DNA of 22,116 nucleotides, taken from contig JBMZCX010000050.1 of the NCBI GenBank assembly GCA_049613795.1, forward strand, positions 1 through 22,116, written 5' to 3'. Both the position numbers and the translations under genes were made by a program. Position 1 is the first letter of the stretch. Every line of letters begins with the position of its first letter. The stretch comes from Thalassotalea_B sp049613795 (lineage in GTDB: Bacteria > Pseudomonadota > Gammaproteobacteria > Enterobacterales > Alteromonadaceae). Below the pieces are notes generated by a model. That model searched no databases. It had not been told where the DNA came from and worked only from the letters and a program-made list of their open reading frames with translations. Of this stretch, positions 1-7,950 are shown in pieces.

Positions 1-196
1 AAATTGTAGAAGTTGCAGATAATGCTGAATTAACCGACCCCGATGATATTGATGCACTGATGGATTCTATGGCAGCTGAGTCAGCTGAACCAGAAAAAAC
101 CTCTACTGAGCCAGAAGCTGAAATTGTAGAAGTTGCAGATAATGCTGAATTAACCGACCCCGATGATATTGATGCTCTGATGGATTCTATGGCAGC
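1..196 (+). repeat. 120-bp in-frame tandem repeat in the fimV-like gene
   Basis: Bases 1-76 and 121-196 are identical except for one base (A at 55, T at 175), a period of 120 bp or 40 codons. The near identity at DNA level, including silent positions, points to a recent duplication. The first copy runs off the window edge, so more copies may lie upstream. Confidence 0.9.
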
Positions 197-1298
197 AGAA
201 TCAATGGCAGAAGAATTGAGTACACCAGTAGAGTCTGAAAGGGTTGAAGTTGACGATAAAATAGAGAAGCCTAGTACTGAAGCTATAGAGCATTCAAAAG
301 AAGGTGACTCAATCACTGATGAAAATAAACAAGAAGGTGATGTATTAGCAGAAAGTGAGCATAAAGTACTTATTGATAATTTTACTGAAGATTATATTTC
401 ACCATTATTATCGACAGACTTTAGTGATTTGCTCTCTCAGCAAGAAGATGAAAAAGGCTTGGATCCTGACAATGATGAGTTAAGTAGCGATACTCAGACT
501 ATTGCTGAAGATGACATTGACATTGATGAACTATTATCTGAAATTGAAAATACAGAATTAGAGCACGAAGCACCATTAAATGACGTAGAGCAATCTGAGA
601 AATCTTTGGAAGAAGTAACATCGGATGATGTTTTAGAGGATATTTCAGCTGAATTTGATGAGTCTACATTAGCAGACTTATTAAATGACGAAGCGCCAAG
701 TAATGAAGCTGTAGAGTTAGCGCCTGACTTTAATGATAGTGACGTGCTCGCTGATTTACTTTCAGACGCGGATGATCCAGCAGAAAACTCTGCCGTAGAA
801 GCTAATGAAATTGATGATATAAAAGAACTTGATAATTTAGACTTTGATGAACTATTAGCCAATATTGAAGAAGAAGCGCCAGCATCGCTTAGTGATGATT
901 TTGACCTAGATACCGAATTAGATATTGGCGATGATCTTGGTACATTACCTGAAAATATTGAACAGGTAGAGCAAAACTTAACTACAACAGAAGACGATTT
1001 TGTTTCAGTTGATTCATTATTATCTGACAGCTTAGACGCAGAAACCTCTGAGCCATATGATACCAATAATATTGATGTTGGCTTGAATGAGTTCCCAGAA
1101 TTTTCAGTTGGTGCTAATGAGTTAGATGTTGATGATGAAGATGATAGTGGCATTGCTGCTAAGTTAGATTTAGCAAAAGTGTATATTGAGATTGGTGATG
1201 CTGAAAACGCGGAAGTTATCTTAAAAGAAGTCGCAGGCATTGGTGATGAACAACAGCAACTGGAAGCACAGCAGTTATTGGGTGACCTCAATAAGTAA
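1..1298 (+). CDS. fimV: FimV/HubP-like polar landmark protein, C-terminal part (5' end outside window)
   Basis: The frame is already open at the first base, so this is the 3' part of a longer gene; the ATG at position 60 lies inside a repeat and is not the real start. What is seen is a very acidic, low-complexity region rich in Asp and Glu with recurring DDIDALMDSMAAES-like and D-DELL-like units, then a short helical tail (AAKLDLAKVYIEIGDAENAE followed by a QQLEAQQLLGDL stretch). That tail resembles the conserved C-terminal TPR-like segment of FimV, and the acidic repeats resemble Vibrio HubP. In those families the protein is anchored in the inner membrane with a periplasmic LysM part and a cytoplasmic acidic part that places flagellar, pilus and chemotaxis proteins at the pole. 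The LysM and membrane segments would lie upstream and cannot be checked here. The assignment rests on the tail and the repeat style. Confidence 0.75.
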   Translation, partial: IVEVADNAELTDPDDIDALMDSMAAESAEPEKTSTEPEAEIVEVADNAELTDPDDIDALMDSMAAESMAEELSTPVESERVEVDDKIEKPSTEAIEHSKEGDSITDENKQEGDVLAESEHKVLIDNFTEDYISPLLSTDFSDLLSQQEDEKGLDPDNDELSSDTQTIAEDDIDIDELLSEIENTELEHEAPLNDVEQSEKSLEEVTSDDVLEDISAEFDESTLADLLNDEAPSNEAVELAPDFNDSDVLADLLSDADDPAENSAVEANEIDDIKELDNLDFDELLANIEEEAPASLSDDFDLDTELDIGDDLGTLPENIEQVEQNLTTTEDDFVSVDSLLSDSLDAETSEPYDTNNIDVGLNEFPEFSVGANELDVDDEDDSGIAAKLDLAKVYIEIGDAENAEVILKEVAGIGDEQQQLEAQQLLGDLNK

Positions 1299-1322
1299 CT
1301 TGAGTTGTTGAAATTATAAAAC

Positions 1323-1362
1323 AGGCATAAAAAAACCTCATTAATGAGGTTTTTTTATGCCT
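1323..1362. terminator. Bidirectional rho-independent terminator between fimV-like gene and metK
   Basis: Perfect 18-bp arms (1323-1340 and 1345-1362) enclose a TTAA loop. The stem has a GC-containing core (ACCTCA/TGAGGT) flanked by runs of seven A and seven T, so it can act as a terminator on both strands. It lies between two convergent genes, 25 bp after one stop codon and 24 bp before the other. Confidence 0.93.
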
Positions 1363-1385
1363 AATGAAAACGAGCTAGTTTCTTT

Positions 1386-2573
1386 TTATAAACCAGCAGA
1401 GGCTTTTAGCGCATCAGCTTTATCTGTTTTTTCCCAAGAAAAAGCAGTAAAGGTGTCATCACCCACTGTCATTTCATAAGGTTCACGACCAAAATGTCCG
1501 TAAGCAGCTGTTTGACGATACATCGGATGTAATAAGTCTAACATTTTAGTAATACCGAATGGGCGTAAGTCAAAGTGCTCACGTACAATTTCTACTAAAC
1601 GCTGCTCAGAAACTTTACCTGTGCCAAATGTTTCAATTGAAATAGATGTTGGCTCAGCAACACCAATTGCATAAGATACTTGAATTTCACAGCGATCAGC
1701 AAGTCCAGCAGCAACAATGTTTTTAGCAACATATCGGCCAGCGTAGGCAGCACTACGGTCAACTTTTGATGGATCTTTACCAGAGAAAGCACCACCACCA
1801 TGGCGAGCCATGCCGCCGTATGTATCTACAATAATTTTACGACCCGTTAAGCCGCAATCACCTACAGGGCCACCAATAACAAAGCGTCCTGTTGGATTAA
1901 TAAAGTATTTGGTTTCTTTTGTTAAAAGCTCAGCAGGTAAAACCGCTTTAATAATGTTTTCCATTACAGCTTCATGTAAATCTTCTTGCGAAATCTCAGG
2001 GTTATGTTGTGTAGACAACACTACCGCATCAATCGCCACTGGTTTATTATTTTCATAAATAAAAGTCACTTGTGACTTTGCATCAGGGCGCAACCAAGGT
2101 AATACACCAGACTTACGCATTTCTGCTTGGCGCTCAACTAAACGATGAGAGTAGTAAAGTGGAGCTGGCATTAATGTTTCAGTTTCGTTAGTAGCATAAC
2201 CAAACATAAGCCCTTGATCACCCGCACCTTGATCTTCTGGTTTAACGCGGTCAACACCTTGAGCAATTTCTGGTGATTGCTGACCGATTAAATTCATGAT
2301 CCCACAGGTTTCACCGTCAAAGCCTACATCTGAAGATGTGTATCCAATATCAGTAATTACTTTACGTGTTAAGTCCTCTAAATCAACCCAAGCGGTTGTA
2401 GATACTTCGCCTGAAATAATTGCAACACCTGTTTTTACCATCGTTTCACAAGCTACTCTGGCATGCTTATCTTTAGCGATAATTGCATCTAAAACTGCAT
2501 CAGAAATTTGATCAGCAATTTTATCTGGGTGGCCTTCAGATACCGACTCAGACGTAAAGTAATGTCTAGACAT
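1386..2573 (-). CDS. metK: S-adenosylmethionine synthetase (methionine adenosyltransferase)
   Basis: Makes S-adenosylmethionine from methionine and ATP in the cytoplasm, releasing phosphate and pyrophosphate. The 395-residue product is close to the 384 residues of the E. coli enzyme. Visible family motifs are the N-terminal GHPDKIADQISD (about residues 14-25, with the ATP-contacting His and metal-binding Asp), GAGDQGLMFGYA (near residue 116) and the glycine-rich GGGAFSGKDPSKVDRSAAY (about 258-276). The start ATG has a good Shine-Dalgarno (GAGG, five bases upstream on the minus strand). The gene lies downstream of murI on the same strand, but a 186-bp gap with MetJ-type boxes suggests its own methionine-regulated promoter. 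It converges with the fimV-like gene at a shared terminator. Confidence 0.98.
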   Translation of the reverse strand: MSRHYFTSESVSEGHPDKIADQISDAVLDAIIAKDKHARVACETMVKTGVAIISGEVSTTAWVDLEDLTRKVITDIGYTSSDVGFDGETCGIMNLIGQQSPEIAQGVDRVKPEDQGAGDQGLMFGYATNETETLMPAPLYYSHRLVERQAEMRKSGVLPWLRPDAKSQVTFIYENNKPVAIDAVVLSTQHNPEISQEDLHEAVMENIIKAVLPAELLTKETKYFINPTGRFVIGGPVGDCGLTGRKIIVDTYGGMARHGGGAFSGKDPSKVDRSAAYAGRYVAKNIVAAGLADRCEIQVSYAIGVAEPTSISIETFGTGKVSEQRLVEIVREHFDLRPFGITKMLDLLHPMYRQTAAYGHFGREPYEMTVGDDTFTAFSWEKTDKADALKASAGL

Positions 2574-2680
2574 AAAACCTCAATAGAAAATAATGTAAAC
2601 GAAAACAGATGAAGTCATTCATTTGTTTTATCTTATTAATAAGACAATTCTAACCTGAATAATAAATATTGCTACCTTTT

Positions 2681-2704
2681 TTACGCCTAGACGTCTAAAT
2701 GGCT
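2681..2704. promoter_or_regulatory. Tandem met boxes, putative MetJ operator of metK
   Basis: A perfect met box AGACGTCT (2689-2696) is flanked without spacing by two degenerate 8-mers in the same phase, TTACGCCT (2681-2688, 5 of 8 matches) and AAATGGCT (2697-2704, 5 of 8). MetJ binds two or more contiguous 8-bp boxes cooperatively with SAM as corepressor, and metK is a classic member of its regulon. The site is 108 bp upstream of the metK start, where it could cover a promoter. The exact -35 and -10 could not be fixed. Confidence 0.82.
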
Positions 2705-2759
2705 TTTAGTGTTTTTTGATTTTCTTAGCGTTTTATGTGTTTTTTATATTAATTATCAA

Positions 2760-3569
2760 TTAGATAGTTTCTTTTTCTACAATGATGCTTTTTTTCCATA
2801 AATGTGAAAAAATTTTATTTTGTTGCTCATTCGCTTGCGTAGAAAAGAAAAGGTGCTGTGATGTTGATTGTGGGGAAGCAATTAATCTGTGTGATATTAA
2901 TTGCTTTTGTAATTGTTTAGCGACTGGCGTTGATGTTTCAATCAAAGCAATATTATTACCGAGTAATACCTTAATTTTATCGCTTAAGAAAGGGTAATGA
3001 GTACAGCCTAGCACTAAAGTATCAATAGTTGAGTGTATTAAGGGCGCTAAATATTGCTGTAGCAGCGCATGACAACTGACACTCTCAATTTGACCTTTCT
3101 CAATAATTTCTACTAAACCAGGGCAAGGTTGTATATGAACATTTGCCGATTGCTTATGCTTGTTAACTAACCGAATAAAGCGGTTATTAGTGGCTGTTGC
3201 TTGAGTCACCATTAGGGCAATATTTTTTGTTTTACTTTGTATGACCGCGGGCTTAATGGCAGGCTCCACTCCAATAACGGGTATGTTAATGTGTGTACGT
3301 AATTGATCAATTGCATTAACAGTAGCGGTATTACAAGCAATCATCAATACTTTGACATTTTTAGCAATAAACCACTGCGCTATTTTATTAACACGTTTTA
3401 TTATTTGTTCAGATGTCAAATCACCATAAGGGGCATTTAAAGAGTCGGCGAGGTAAATAAAAGACTCGTTAGGTAAAAGCTCAGCAACAGACTTAGCAAT
3501 AGATAACCCTCCTACACCAGAGTCGAAAACACCAATTGGCTGGTTATTATAAGTTGTCGACAAAGCCAT
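2760..3569 (-). CDS. murI: Glutamate racemase
   Basis: Interconverts L- and D-glutamate in the cytoplasm to supply D-Glu for peptidoglycan. The 269-residue product has all the marks of the cofactor-independent racemase family: GVFDSGVGGLS near the N-terminus (Asp16), the first catalytic cysteine in ACNTA (Cys79) and the second in LGCTHYP (Cys189, followed by His191). The ATG start has only a weak purine-rich stretch (AAGAG) upstream. Its neighbour 94 bp upstream on the same strand is the 6S RNA gene, a place held in E. coli by the 5-formyltetrahydrofolate cyclo-ligase gene; co-transcription with 6S is possible. It precedes metK with a 186-bp gap. Confidence 0.96.
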   Translation of the reverse strand: MALSTTYNNQPIGVFDSGVGGLSIAKSVAELLPNESFIYLADSLNAPYGDLTSEQIIKRVNKIAQWFIAKNVKVLMIACNTATVNAIDQLRTHINIPVIGVEPAIKPAVIQSKTKNIALMVTQATATNNRFIRLVNKHKQSANVHIQPCPGLVEIIEKGQIESVSCHALLQQYLAPLIHSTIDTLVLGCTHYPFLSDKIKVLLGNNIALIETSTPVAKQLQKQLISHRLIASPQSTSQHLFFSTQANEQQNKIFSHLWKKSIIVEKETI

Positions 3570-3663
3570 TTTCTCTTACGAAGGTGAATTTCCAGCATCA
3601 TAGCAAAATCTAAAAAACAATAAAATTGATAGTGTAAACAATAGGGGATAGTTTTGAGAAAAG

Positions 3664-3848
3664 TAAGGCTTCCAGAATGCCGCAGTCTACATTAGTCCTG
3701 AACACCGTGTGTTCAGGGCGGAAATCGCATACTCTCCGTAGGCTTCCCAGTACGAGCTGGGCCTGCTCAATAGTGAATAGTTAATTTCCTAAGGTAAAAC
3801 TTATCGGCTCAGGGACATAGCAAACATACAAACACCCCAGAAGACTTA
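3664..3848 (-). ncRNA. ssrS: 6S RNA
   Basis: 6S RNA mimics an open promoter and sequesters the sigma-70 RNA polymerase holoenzyme in stationary phase. Read on the minus strand, the region has GTCCCTGAGCCGATA in the 5' half and GAAGCC plus ACTGCGGCAT in the 3' half, as in the E. coli molecule. The ends pair: starting with UAAG at 3848 and ending with CUUA at 3664 they give about 15 pairs (including G-U) with one mismatch, so the length is about 185 nt against 184 in E. coli. The inner part contains a CCTGAAC/GTTCAGG hairpin. It follows zapA on the same strand, the conserved location. Ends are placed from the closing stem and may be off by a few bases. Confidence 0.94.
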
Positions 3849-3853
3849 CACTA

Positions 3854-3859
3854 ATTATA
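3854..3859 (-). promoter_or_regulatory. -10 box of the 6S RNA promoter
   Basis: On the minus strand a perfect TATAAT (3859 down to 3854) lies six to seven bases before the start of the 6S closing stem (3848/3847), the right distance for transcription to begin there. The -35 is weak; TTAAAC at 18-bp spacing is the best candidate. Confidence 0.75.
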
Positions 3860-3969
3860 ACGAATCTTTTACTGAGGTTTAAGGTTTTTTGGAAATTGTT
3901 GTACTGAATGCCTACTAACTAAGCCAAGTGTTTTAACTTTATACAGTTTTTGTGTAGATAAAAATTTAA

Positions 3970-4278
3970 CTAGGCTTTTTTCTTACTATTACCTACAGCT
4001 TGAGTAATGGTTGCTTGCAACAGGTCAATTTGATTTTGCATGGCGAGTTTTTCTTGGGTGAATTGCTGTTGGCTTTTAATTAAGTCATTCGCTAAATTCA
4101 GCGTGGTCATTAACAGGTTCTGCTCTGGTGTTTTGGTGTTGTTTTTTTGTTGCTTTGTTTGCAGTAAACGTTCATTTACTTCTTGTGCTGCTTGCAGTAA
4201 CGCAGATTCTTGACCTTTCGGACAAGCAATTTTCATTCTACGCTCAGCAATTTCAATGGTCACACTGTGTTGACTCAT
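3970..4278 (-). CDS. zapA: Cell division protein ZapA
   Basis: Small cytoplasmic protein that binds FtsZ and cross-links protofilaments in the Z-ring. The 102 residues match the usual size (109 in E. coli). The N-terminal half has the beta-strand signature VTIEIAERRMKIACPKGQE (about residues 6-24), followed by a long helix rich in Gln, Leu and Lys (about 60-95) as expected for the coiled-coil dimer region. The order zapA then ssrS on one strand and ygfB-pepP-ubiH divergent on the other is the conserved gammaproteobacterial neighbourhood, which supports the call. I could not place its promoter in the 222-bp gap to ygfB. Confidence 0.95.
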   Translation of the reverse strand: MSQHSVTIEIAERRMKIACPKGQESALLQAAQEVNERLLQTKQQKNNTKTPEQNLLMTTLNLANDLIKSQQQFTQEKLAMQNQIDLLQATITQAVGNSKKKA

Positions 4279-4361
4279 AACAACAAAATACTCTTAATGA
4301 TGATTAAAGCGATGCGGTTAGCTATCTTATTAAAATAATTAATAAAAAGGCTATTTTAGCA

Positions 4362-4389
4362 TTAACAATACAATTGTGGAAACTATAAC
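4362..4389 (+). promoter_or_regulatory. Sigma-70 promoter for ygfB-pepP-ubiH
   Basis: TTAACA (4362-4367, 5 of 6 to consensus) and TATAAC (4384-4389, 5 of 6) are separated by 16 bp in the intergenic region between the divergent genes zapA and ygfB. A start near 4396 would give a leader of about 105 nt. Confidence 0.6.
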
Positions 4390-4500
4390 GAGTGCGATCA
4401 GTAGATGCAAGCATTAACCATTATTTCTCATGGTCTTATTGTCGCTTACCTAACTGAAATGTTAGGATAGGGTAATTATCTTTATTGACAGAAAACCGCG

Positions 4501-5070
4501 ATGACTGACGAATCTTCATTAGATTTTGCCTCTGTGCAAGCAATTATTACCACTGAAAATGTTAAAGCCCATGGTTCTGAAATACATGGTGTATTAACAG
4601 GCCTTGTTTGTGCTGGCTATTGTTTTGAAAGTAGTGACTATATTAACTTAGTTAATGACATGCTAAATAACAGCGAAGGTCTACCAAACAAATTAAAAAT
4701 TACCATTGAGCTAATGTTTAGCCAAGTATGGCAAACGCTTTTAGATGACTCGTATGGTTTTAATTTACTTTTACCCGATGATGATGACTCTATTGAAGAG
4801 CGCGGCTATGCACTAGGTGCTTGGGTACAAGGTTTTAATTTAGGCTTTGGATTACAGCAAAAAAACCAAGCGGTGCTTTCTGCTGAAGTAAAAGAAATTT
4901 TAACTGATTTTGGTGAAATTGCTAACTTGTCAGACGAATTAGAAGACGATGAGGCCACAGAACAAGCCTATTATGAAATTGCTGAGTATGTGCGTATGTC
5001 GGCATTGTTATGTTTTACTGAACTTGGTTCACCACCAGAGCCTAATAGCAAGCCTGAGACAATCCATTAA
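4501..5070 (+). CDS. ygfB: UPF0149 / YgfB family protein
   Basis: Conserved small cytoplasmic protein; 189 residues against about 192 in E. coli. Recognisable family segments are the N-terminal HGVLTGLVCAGY (near residues 29-41), the acidic LLPDDDDSIEERGYALGAWV followed by QGFNLGFGL (about 95-123) and the C-terminal YYEIAEYVRMSALLCFTEL (about 158-176). The fold is an all-helical bundle. In Pseudomonas aeruginosa YgfB represses an amidase gene through AlpA, but no function is settled for this lineage. It is the first gene of the run with pepP (20-bp gap) and ubiH, a widely conserved order. The ATG has no clear Shine-Dalgarno (AGAAA at a distance), and no better in-frame start is seen. Confidence 0.93.
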   Translation: MTDESSLDFASVQAIITTENVKAHGSEIHGVLTGLVCAGYCFESSDYINLVNDMLNNSEGLPNKLKITIELMFSQVWQTLLDDSYGFNLLLPDDDDSIEERGYALGAWVQGFNLGFGLQQKNQAVLSAEVKEILTDFGEIANLSDELEDDEATEQAYYEIAEYVRMSALLCFTELGSPPEPNSKPETIH

Positions 5071-5090
5071 TCAATAAGAGCCTGCTAGTT

Positions 5091-6437
5091 ATGACCAACT
5101 GTGAATTACCAATAAGTGAGTTTGTTGCTCGTCGTCAGCGCTTTTTAGCACAAATGACCGACAATACTGTGGCGGTATTTTATGCGGGTAAAGAACTCAC
5201 TCGCAGTAATGATACTGAATATTTATTTTGCCAGAATAAAAACTTTCTTTATTTAACAGGCTTTAAAGAGCCTGATGCAATTCTTGTTATGGTAAAAAGT
5301 GCAGATAAAAACCACAGTATTTTATTTTGCCGAGAGAAAAACCCATTACAAGAAGTATGGCACGGTAGAAGGGTTGGCGTAGAGCAGGCTAAAACGGCTT
5401 ATCAATTTGAGCAAAGTCACGGTTTAGCTGACTTTGAACTGGTTATTACTGAATTATTAGCAGACAAAAGCCAATTATGGTTTTGCTCAGACCTTGATAA
5501 GGAAAATGAGCAACAATTAATGGCTTGTTTAGCAACGGTAAAAGGACAATCTCGCCAAGGTGTGTGTGCGCCAGCTATATTATTTGATTGTACTGACGCA
5601 ATTAACGAAATGCGCTTAATAAAAAGTGATGCTGAAATTGCTGTTATGAAGCAGGTTAACAAAATAAGTGGTGGTGCTCATCAACGCGCTATGGAAAAAT
5701 GCCAGCCTGATAAATATGAATTTCAAATTGAAGCTGATATTTTGCATGAATTTGCTCGCCACGGCGCACGGCATGCCGCTTATAGCAGCATAGTTGCAGG
5801 GGGCGATAACGCTAATATTTTGCACTATACCGATAATGATCAAATATTAGTTGATGGAGACTTACTATTGATTGACGCGGGTGGTGAGCTGCATGGTTAT
5901 GCGGCCGATATTACGCGTACTTTTCCTATCAATGGTAAATTTACATCGCCACAAAAACAGCTTTATCAGTTAGTGTTACAGGCACAAGAACAAACTATTT
6001 CAGCCATTAAACCGGGTGTTACTTTAGCGCATTTAAATGATATAGCGTGTGAAGTATTAACCAAAGGGTTGCTCGCATTGGGTATTTTAACGGGCGAGTA
6101 TCAACAATTGCTTGCAGACAAAGCATGTAAAACCTACTTTATTCATGGTTTAGGCCATTGGCTTGGCTTAGATGTGCATGACGTAGGCAGTTATCATGTT
6201 ATAAACAAACGCCAAGAACGACCTTTTCAGTCGGGCATGGTGTTAACCATTGAACCCGGCCTTTATATTCCAGCTGACGCAACAGAAGTTGAACCGCAAT
6301 GGCGTGGCATTGGTATTAGAATTGAAGACAATATACTGGTTACTGATCTAGGTCATGACAATTTAACCGTAAATGCGCCAAAATTGGTTGAAGAAATAGA
6401 AGCCATTATGGCAAATAATAACCAAGGCTTGCATTAA
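5091..6437 (+). CDS. pepP: Xaa-Pro aminopeptidase (aminopeptidase P II)
   Basis: Metalloprotease of family M24 that removes an N-terminal residue preceding proline; cytoplasmic. The 448 residues compare with 441 in E. coli. An N-terminal aminopeptidase-P domain (about residues 8-140) precedes the pita-bread catalytic domain (about 180-435). The five dinuclear-metal ligands are all present: Asp262 (LLIDAGG), Asp273 (ADITRTF), His352 (FIHGLGHWLG), Glu388 (LTIEPGL) and Glu412 (GIRIEDN), in nearly the same positions as in E. coli PepP. It is followed 7 bp later by ubiH. An AAGAG stretch about a dozen bases upstream serves as a modest ribosome-binding site. Confidence 0.97.
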   Translation: MTNCELPISEFVARRQRFLAQMTDNTVAVFYAGKELTRSNDTEYLFCQNKNFLYLTGFKEPDAILVMVKSADKNHSILFCREKNPLQEVWHGRRVGVEQAKTAYQFEQSHGLADFELVITELLADKSQLWFCSDLDKENEQQLMACLATVKGQSRQGVCAPAILFDCTDAINEMRLIKSDAEIAVMKQVNKISGGAHQRAMEKCQPDKYEFQIEADILHEFARHGARHAAYSSIVAGGDNANILHYTDNDQILVDGDLLLIDAGGELHGYAADITRTFPINGKFTSPQKQLYQLVLQAQEQTISAIKPGVTLAHLNDIACEVLTKGLLALGILTGEYQQLLADKACKTYFIHGLGHWLGLDVHDVGSYHVINKRQERPFQSGMVLTIEPGLYIPADATEVEPQWRGIGIRIEDNILVTDLGHDNLTVNAPKLVEEIEAIMANNNQGLH

Positions 6438-6444
6438 TTAACGT

Positions 6445-7662
6445 ATGGCAACAGCACAACAAAAGTTTGATATTGTTATTGCAGGAGGTGGCTTATCAGG
6501 CGCACTTGCGGCTATCGCGTTGTCTCAAATAAAGGTAGAGCAAAACAAGCCATTGTCTATCGCGGTTATTGAAAAAAATCCCTTACAAAGCGATCCCAAA
6601 CAAAGTTTTGACGACCGCGTATTAGCGCTGTCACATGCAAGCGCCGCTTACCTTAACGATTTAGGTGTTTGGCAGCACTTAACGGCAGTTAGCCAAGCTA
6701 TTTCAACCATTCATATTTCTGATCGCTCTTATTATGGTAAAGCCCGAGTTTATGCTCAAGACCATAATGTTGAAGCGCTAGGCTATGTTATTGAAATGGC
6801 TAAAATAGGTAAGGCATTACTGCAAACGCTTCAACACAATAAGCAAGTGACGTGGTTTTGCCCTGATACGATAAATACAATTGAATGGCAGCAAGAATCA
6901 GTGACCATTGAGCTTTGCTCTGGTGAACAACTTACTACCGCATTACTGCTTGGCTGTGATGGCGCGCAATCACAGTGTCGTCAAGCGGCTAATATTGCCG
7001 TTAACGCTAAACCATACGAGCAAGCAGCATTAATTGCCAATGTGGCTATGGTTAAGCCACATCATAATATTGCGTACGAGCGTTTTACCGAATATGGCCC
7101 TATTGCGATGTTGCCATTGAGTGATGCAAATAATAGTAACAGCCAACGTTGCTCTTTGGTGTGGACTCTACCACCAGAGCAAGCTAAAAAAATGCACAAC
7201 CTCGATGATGAAAGTTTTAAAGTAGTGCTAGAACAAGCGTTTGGTAGCTGGCTTGGCGGCGTCGAAAAAGTAGGCTCTCGACATATTTACCCATTACATT
7301 TAGTGCAGGCACAAGAACAGGTTTATCACCGAATGGTATTTATTGGTAATGCTTCTCATACTATTCACCCGATAGCGGGACAAGGGTTTAATTTAGGCTT
7401 AAGAGATGTACAGCAATTAGCTGAACATATTGAGCAAGCGATAGCAGATAAAGCAGATCATACGCAGTTTTCTCAGCTTTCATTGTATGCAGAAAAAAGA
7501 TCACAAGATCATCAAGTAATTATTCAATTGACTGACTCGTTAGTCACACTTTTTTCAAACCAACTGCCGCCTTTAGTGGCTGGACGTAATATCGGGTTAA
7601 AAGTACTGAATTATGTAAAGCCGATAAAACAGGCTTTTGTTAATAAAACGATGGGTTATTAG
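6445..7662 (+). CDS. ubiH: 2-octaprenyl-6-methoxyphenol hydroxylase (ubiquinone C4-hydroxylase UbiH)
   Basis: Flavin monooxygenase of aerobic ubiquinone synthesis. The 405-residue product carries the Rossmann FAD motif VIAGGGLSGA (residues 11-20), the second FAD/NAD contact GCDGA (Asp172) and the C-terminal ribityl-binding GNASHTIHPIAGQGFNLG (from residue 301). GNA instead of GDA here and the tail TDSLVTLFSN followed by VAGRNIGL match E. coli UbiH, which separates it from its paralogue ubiI just downstream. It begins 7 bp after pepP, so the two are surely co-transcribed. The stop codon is notable: its first two bases are the TA target of an inserted repeat element and its third base is the first base of that element. 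Without the insertion the stop would read TAA. Confidence 0.96.
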   Translation: MATAQQKFDIVIAGGGLSGALAAIALSQIKVEQNKPLSIAVIEKNPLQSDPKQSFDDRVLALSHASAAYLNDLGVWQHLTAVSQAISTIHISDRSYYGKARVYAQDHNVEALGYVIEMAKIGKALLQTLQHNKQVTWFCPDTINTIEWQQESVTIELCSGEQLTTALLLGCDGAQSQCRQAANIAVNAKPYEQAALIANVAMVKPHHNIAYERFTEYGPIAMLPLSDANNSNSQRCSLVWTLPPEQAKKMHNLDDESFKVVLEQAFGSWLGGVEKVGSRHIYPLHLVQAQEQVYHRMVFIGNASHTIHPIAGQGFNLGLRDVQQLAEHIEQAIADKADHTQFSQLSLYAEKRSQDHQVIIQLTDSLVTLFSNQLPPLVAGRNIGLKVLNYVKPIKQAFVNKTMGY

Positions 7663-7925
7663 GGGCTGTTGAACTTTGCTGATTATTTTTGCAGCAGTTT
7701 ATTAGCCTTTTCTCCAAGGCAGAGCATTTGTTTCGTAGTTATTCTACTTTAAAATGCGATAACGTAGTAGAAATGGCTAATAAACGCTGTCCTACGGATC
7801 CGTTTAAATGCGTCTTGCACGTCGTTGCGATGAATTGACATGGAATAACCATGCGACATTCTTCGCGCCTTGTGCAAAACGCATTTAATTCGAACAAAAT
7901 TTAAACATGAAAGATCAACAGACCC
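7662..7925. mobile_element. MITE-like palindromic element, copy A (264 bp, TA-flanked)
   Basis: Non-coding insertion between ubiH and ubiI. The ends are imperfect inverted repeats (left GGGGCTGTTGAACTTT; right, read inward on the other strand, GGGTCTGTTGATCTTT; 14 of 16) and the element is flanked by TA on both sides (7660-7661 and 7926-7927), as expected of a TA target duplication. Inside are two long stem-loops: stem I with arms 7698-7713 and 7769-7784 (15 of 16 pairs) holding a small hairpin GTAG-TTATT-CTAC (7735-7747), and stem II with arms 7804-7820 and 7872-7888 (16 of 17 pairs) holding CATGG-AATAA-CCATG (7839-7853). There is no transposase gene. A diverged copy in the same orientation is at 21866-22072. 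TA duplications with short inverted ends recall elements moved by IS630/Tc1-mariner transposases; that link is inference. Confidence 0.85.
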
Positions 7926-7950
7926 TAATAAAAGGTTAAATGTAACGGTA

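Noticed and set aside
494..1291. Long open frame antisense to the fimV-like gene
   Set aside because: It is a Ser-rich shadow produced by the repetitive GAT/GAA codons on the other strand, with no family resemblance and no ribosome-binding site.
7870..7950. N-terminal extension of UbiI
   Set aside because: It lies mostly inside the inserted element, and UbiI homologues begin at the MQKFDILIVGGG segment encoded from 7951.
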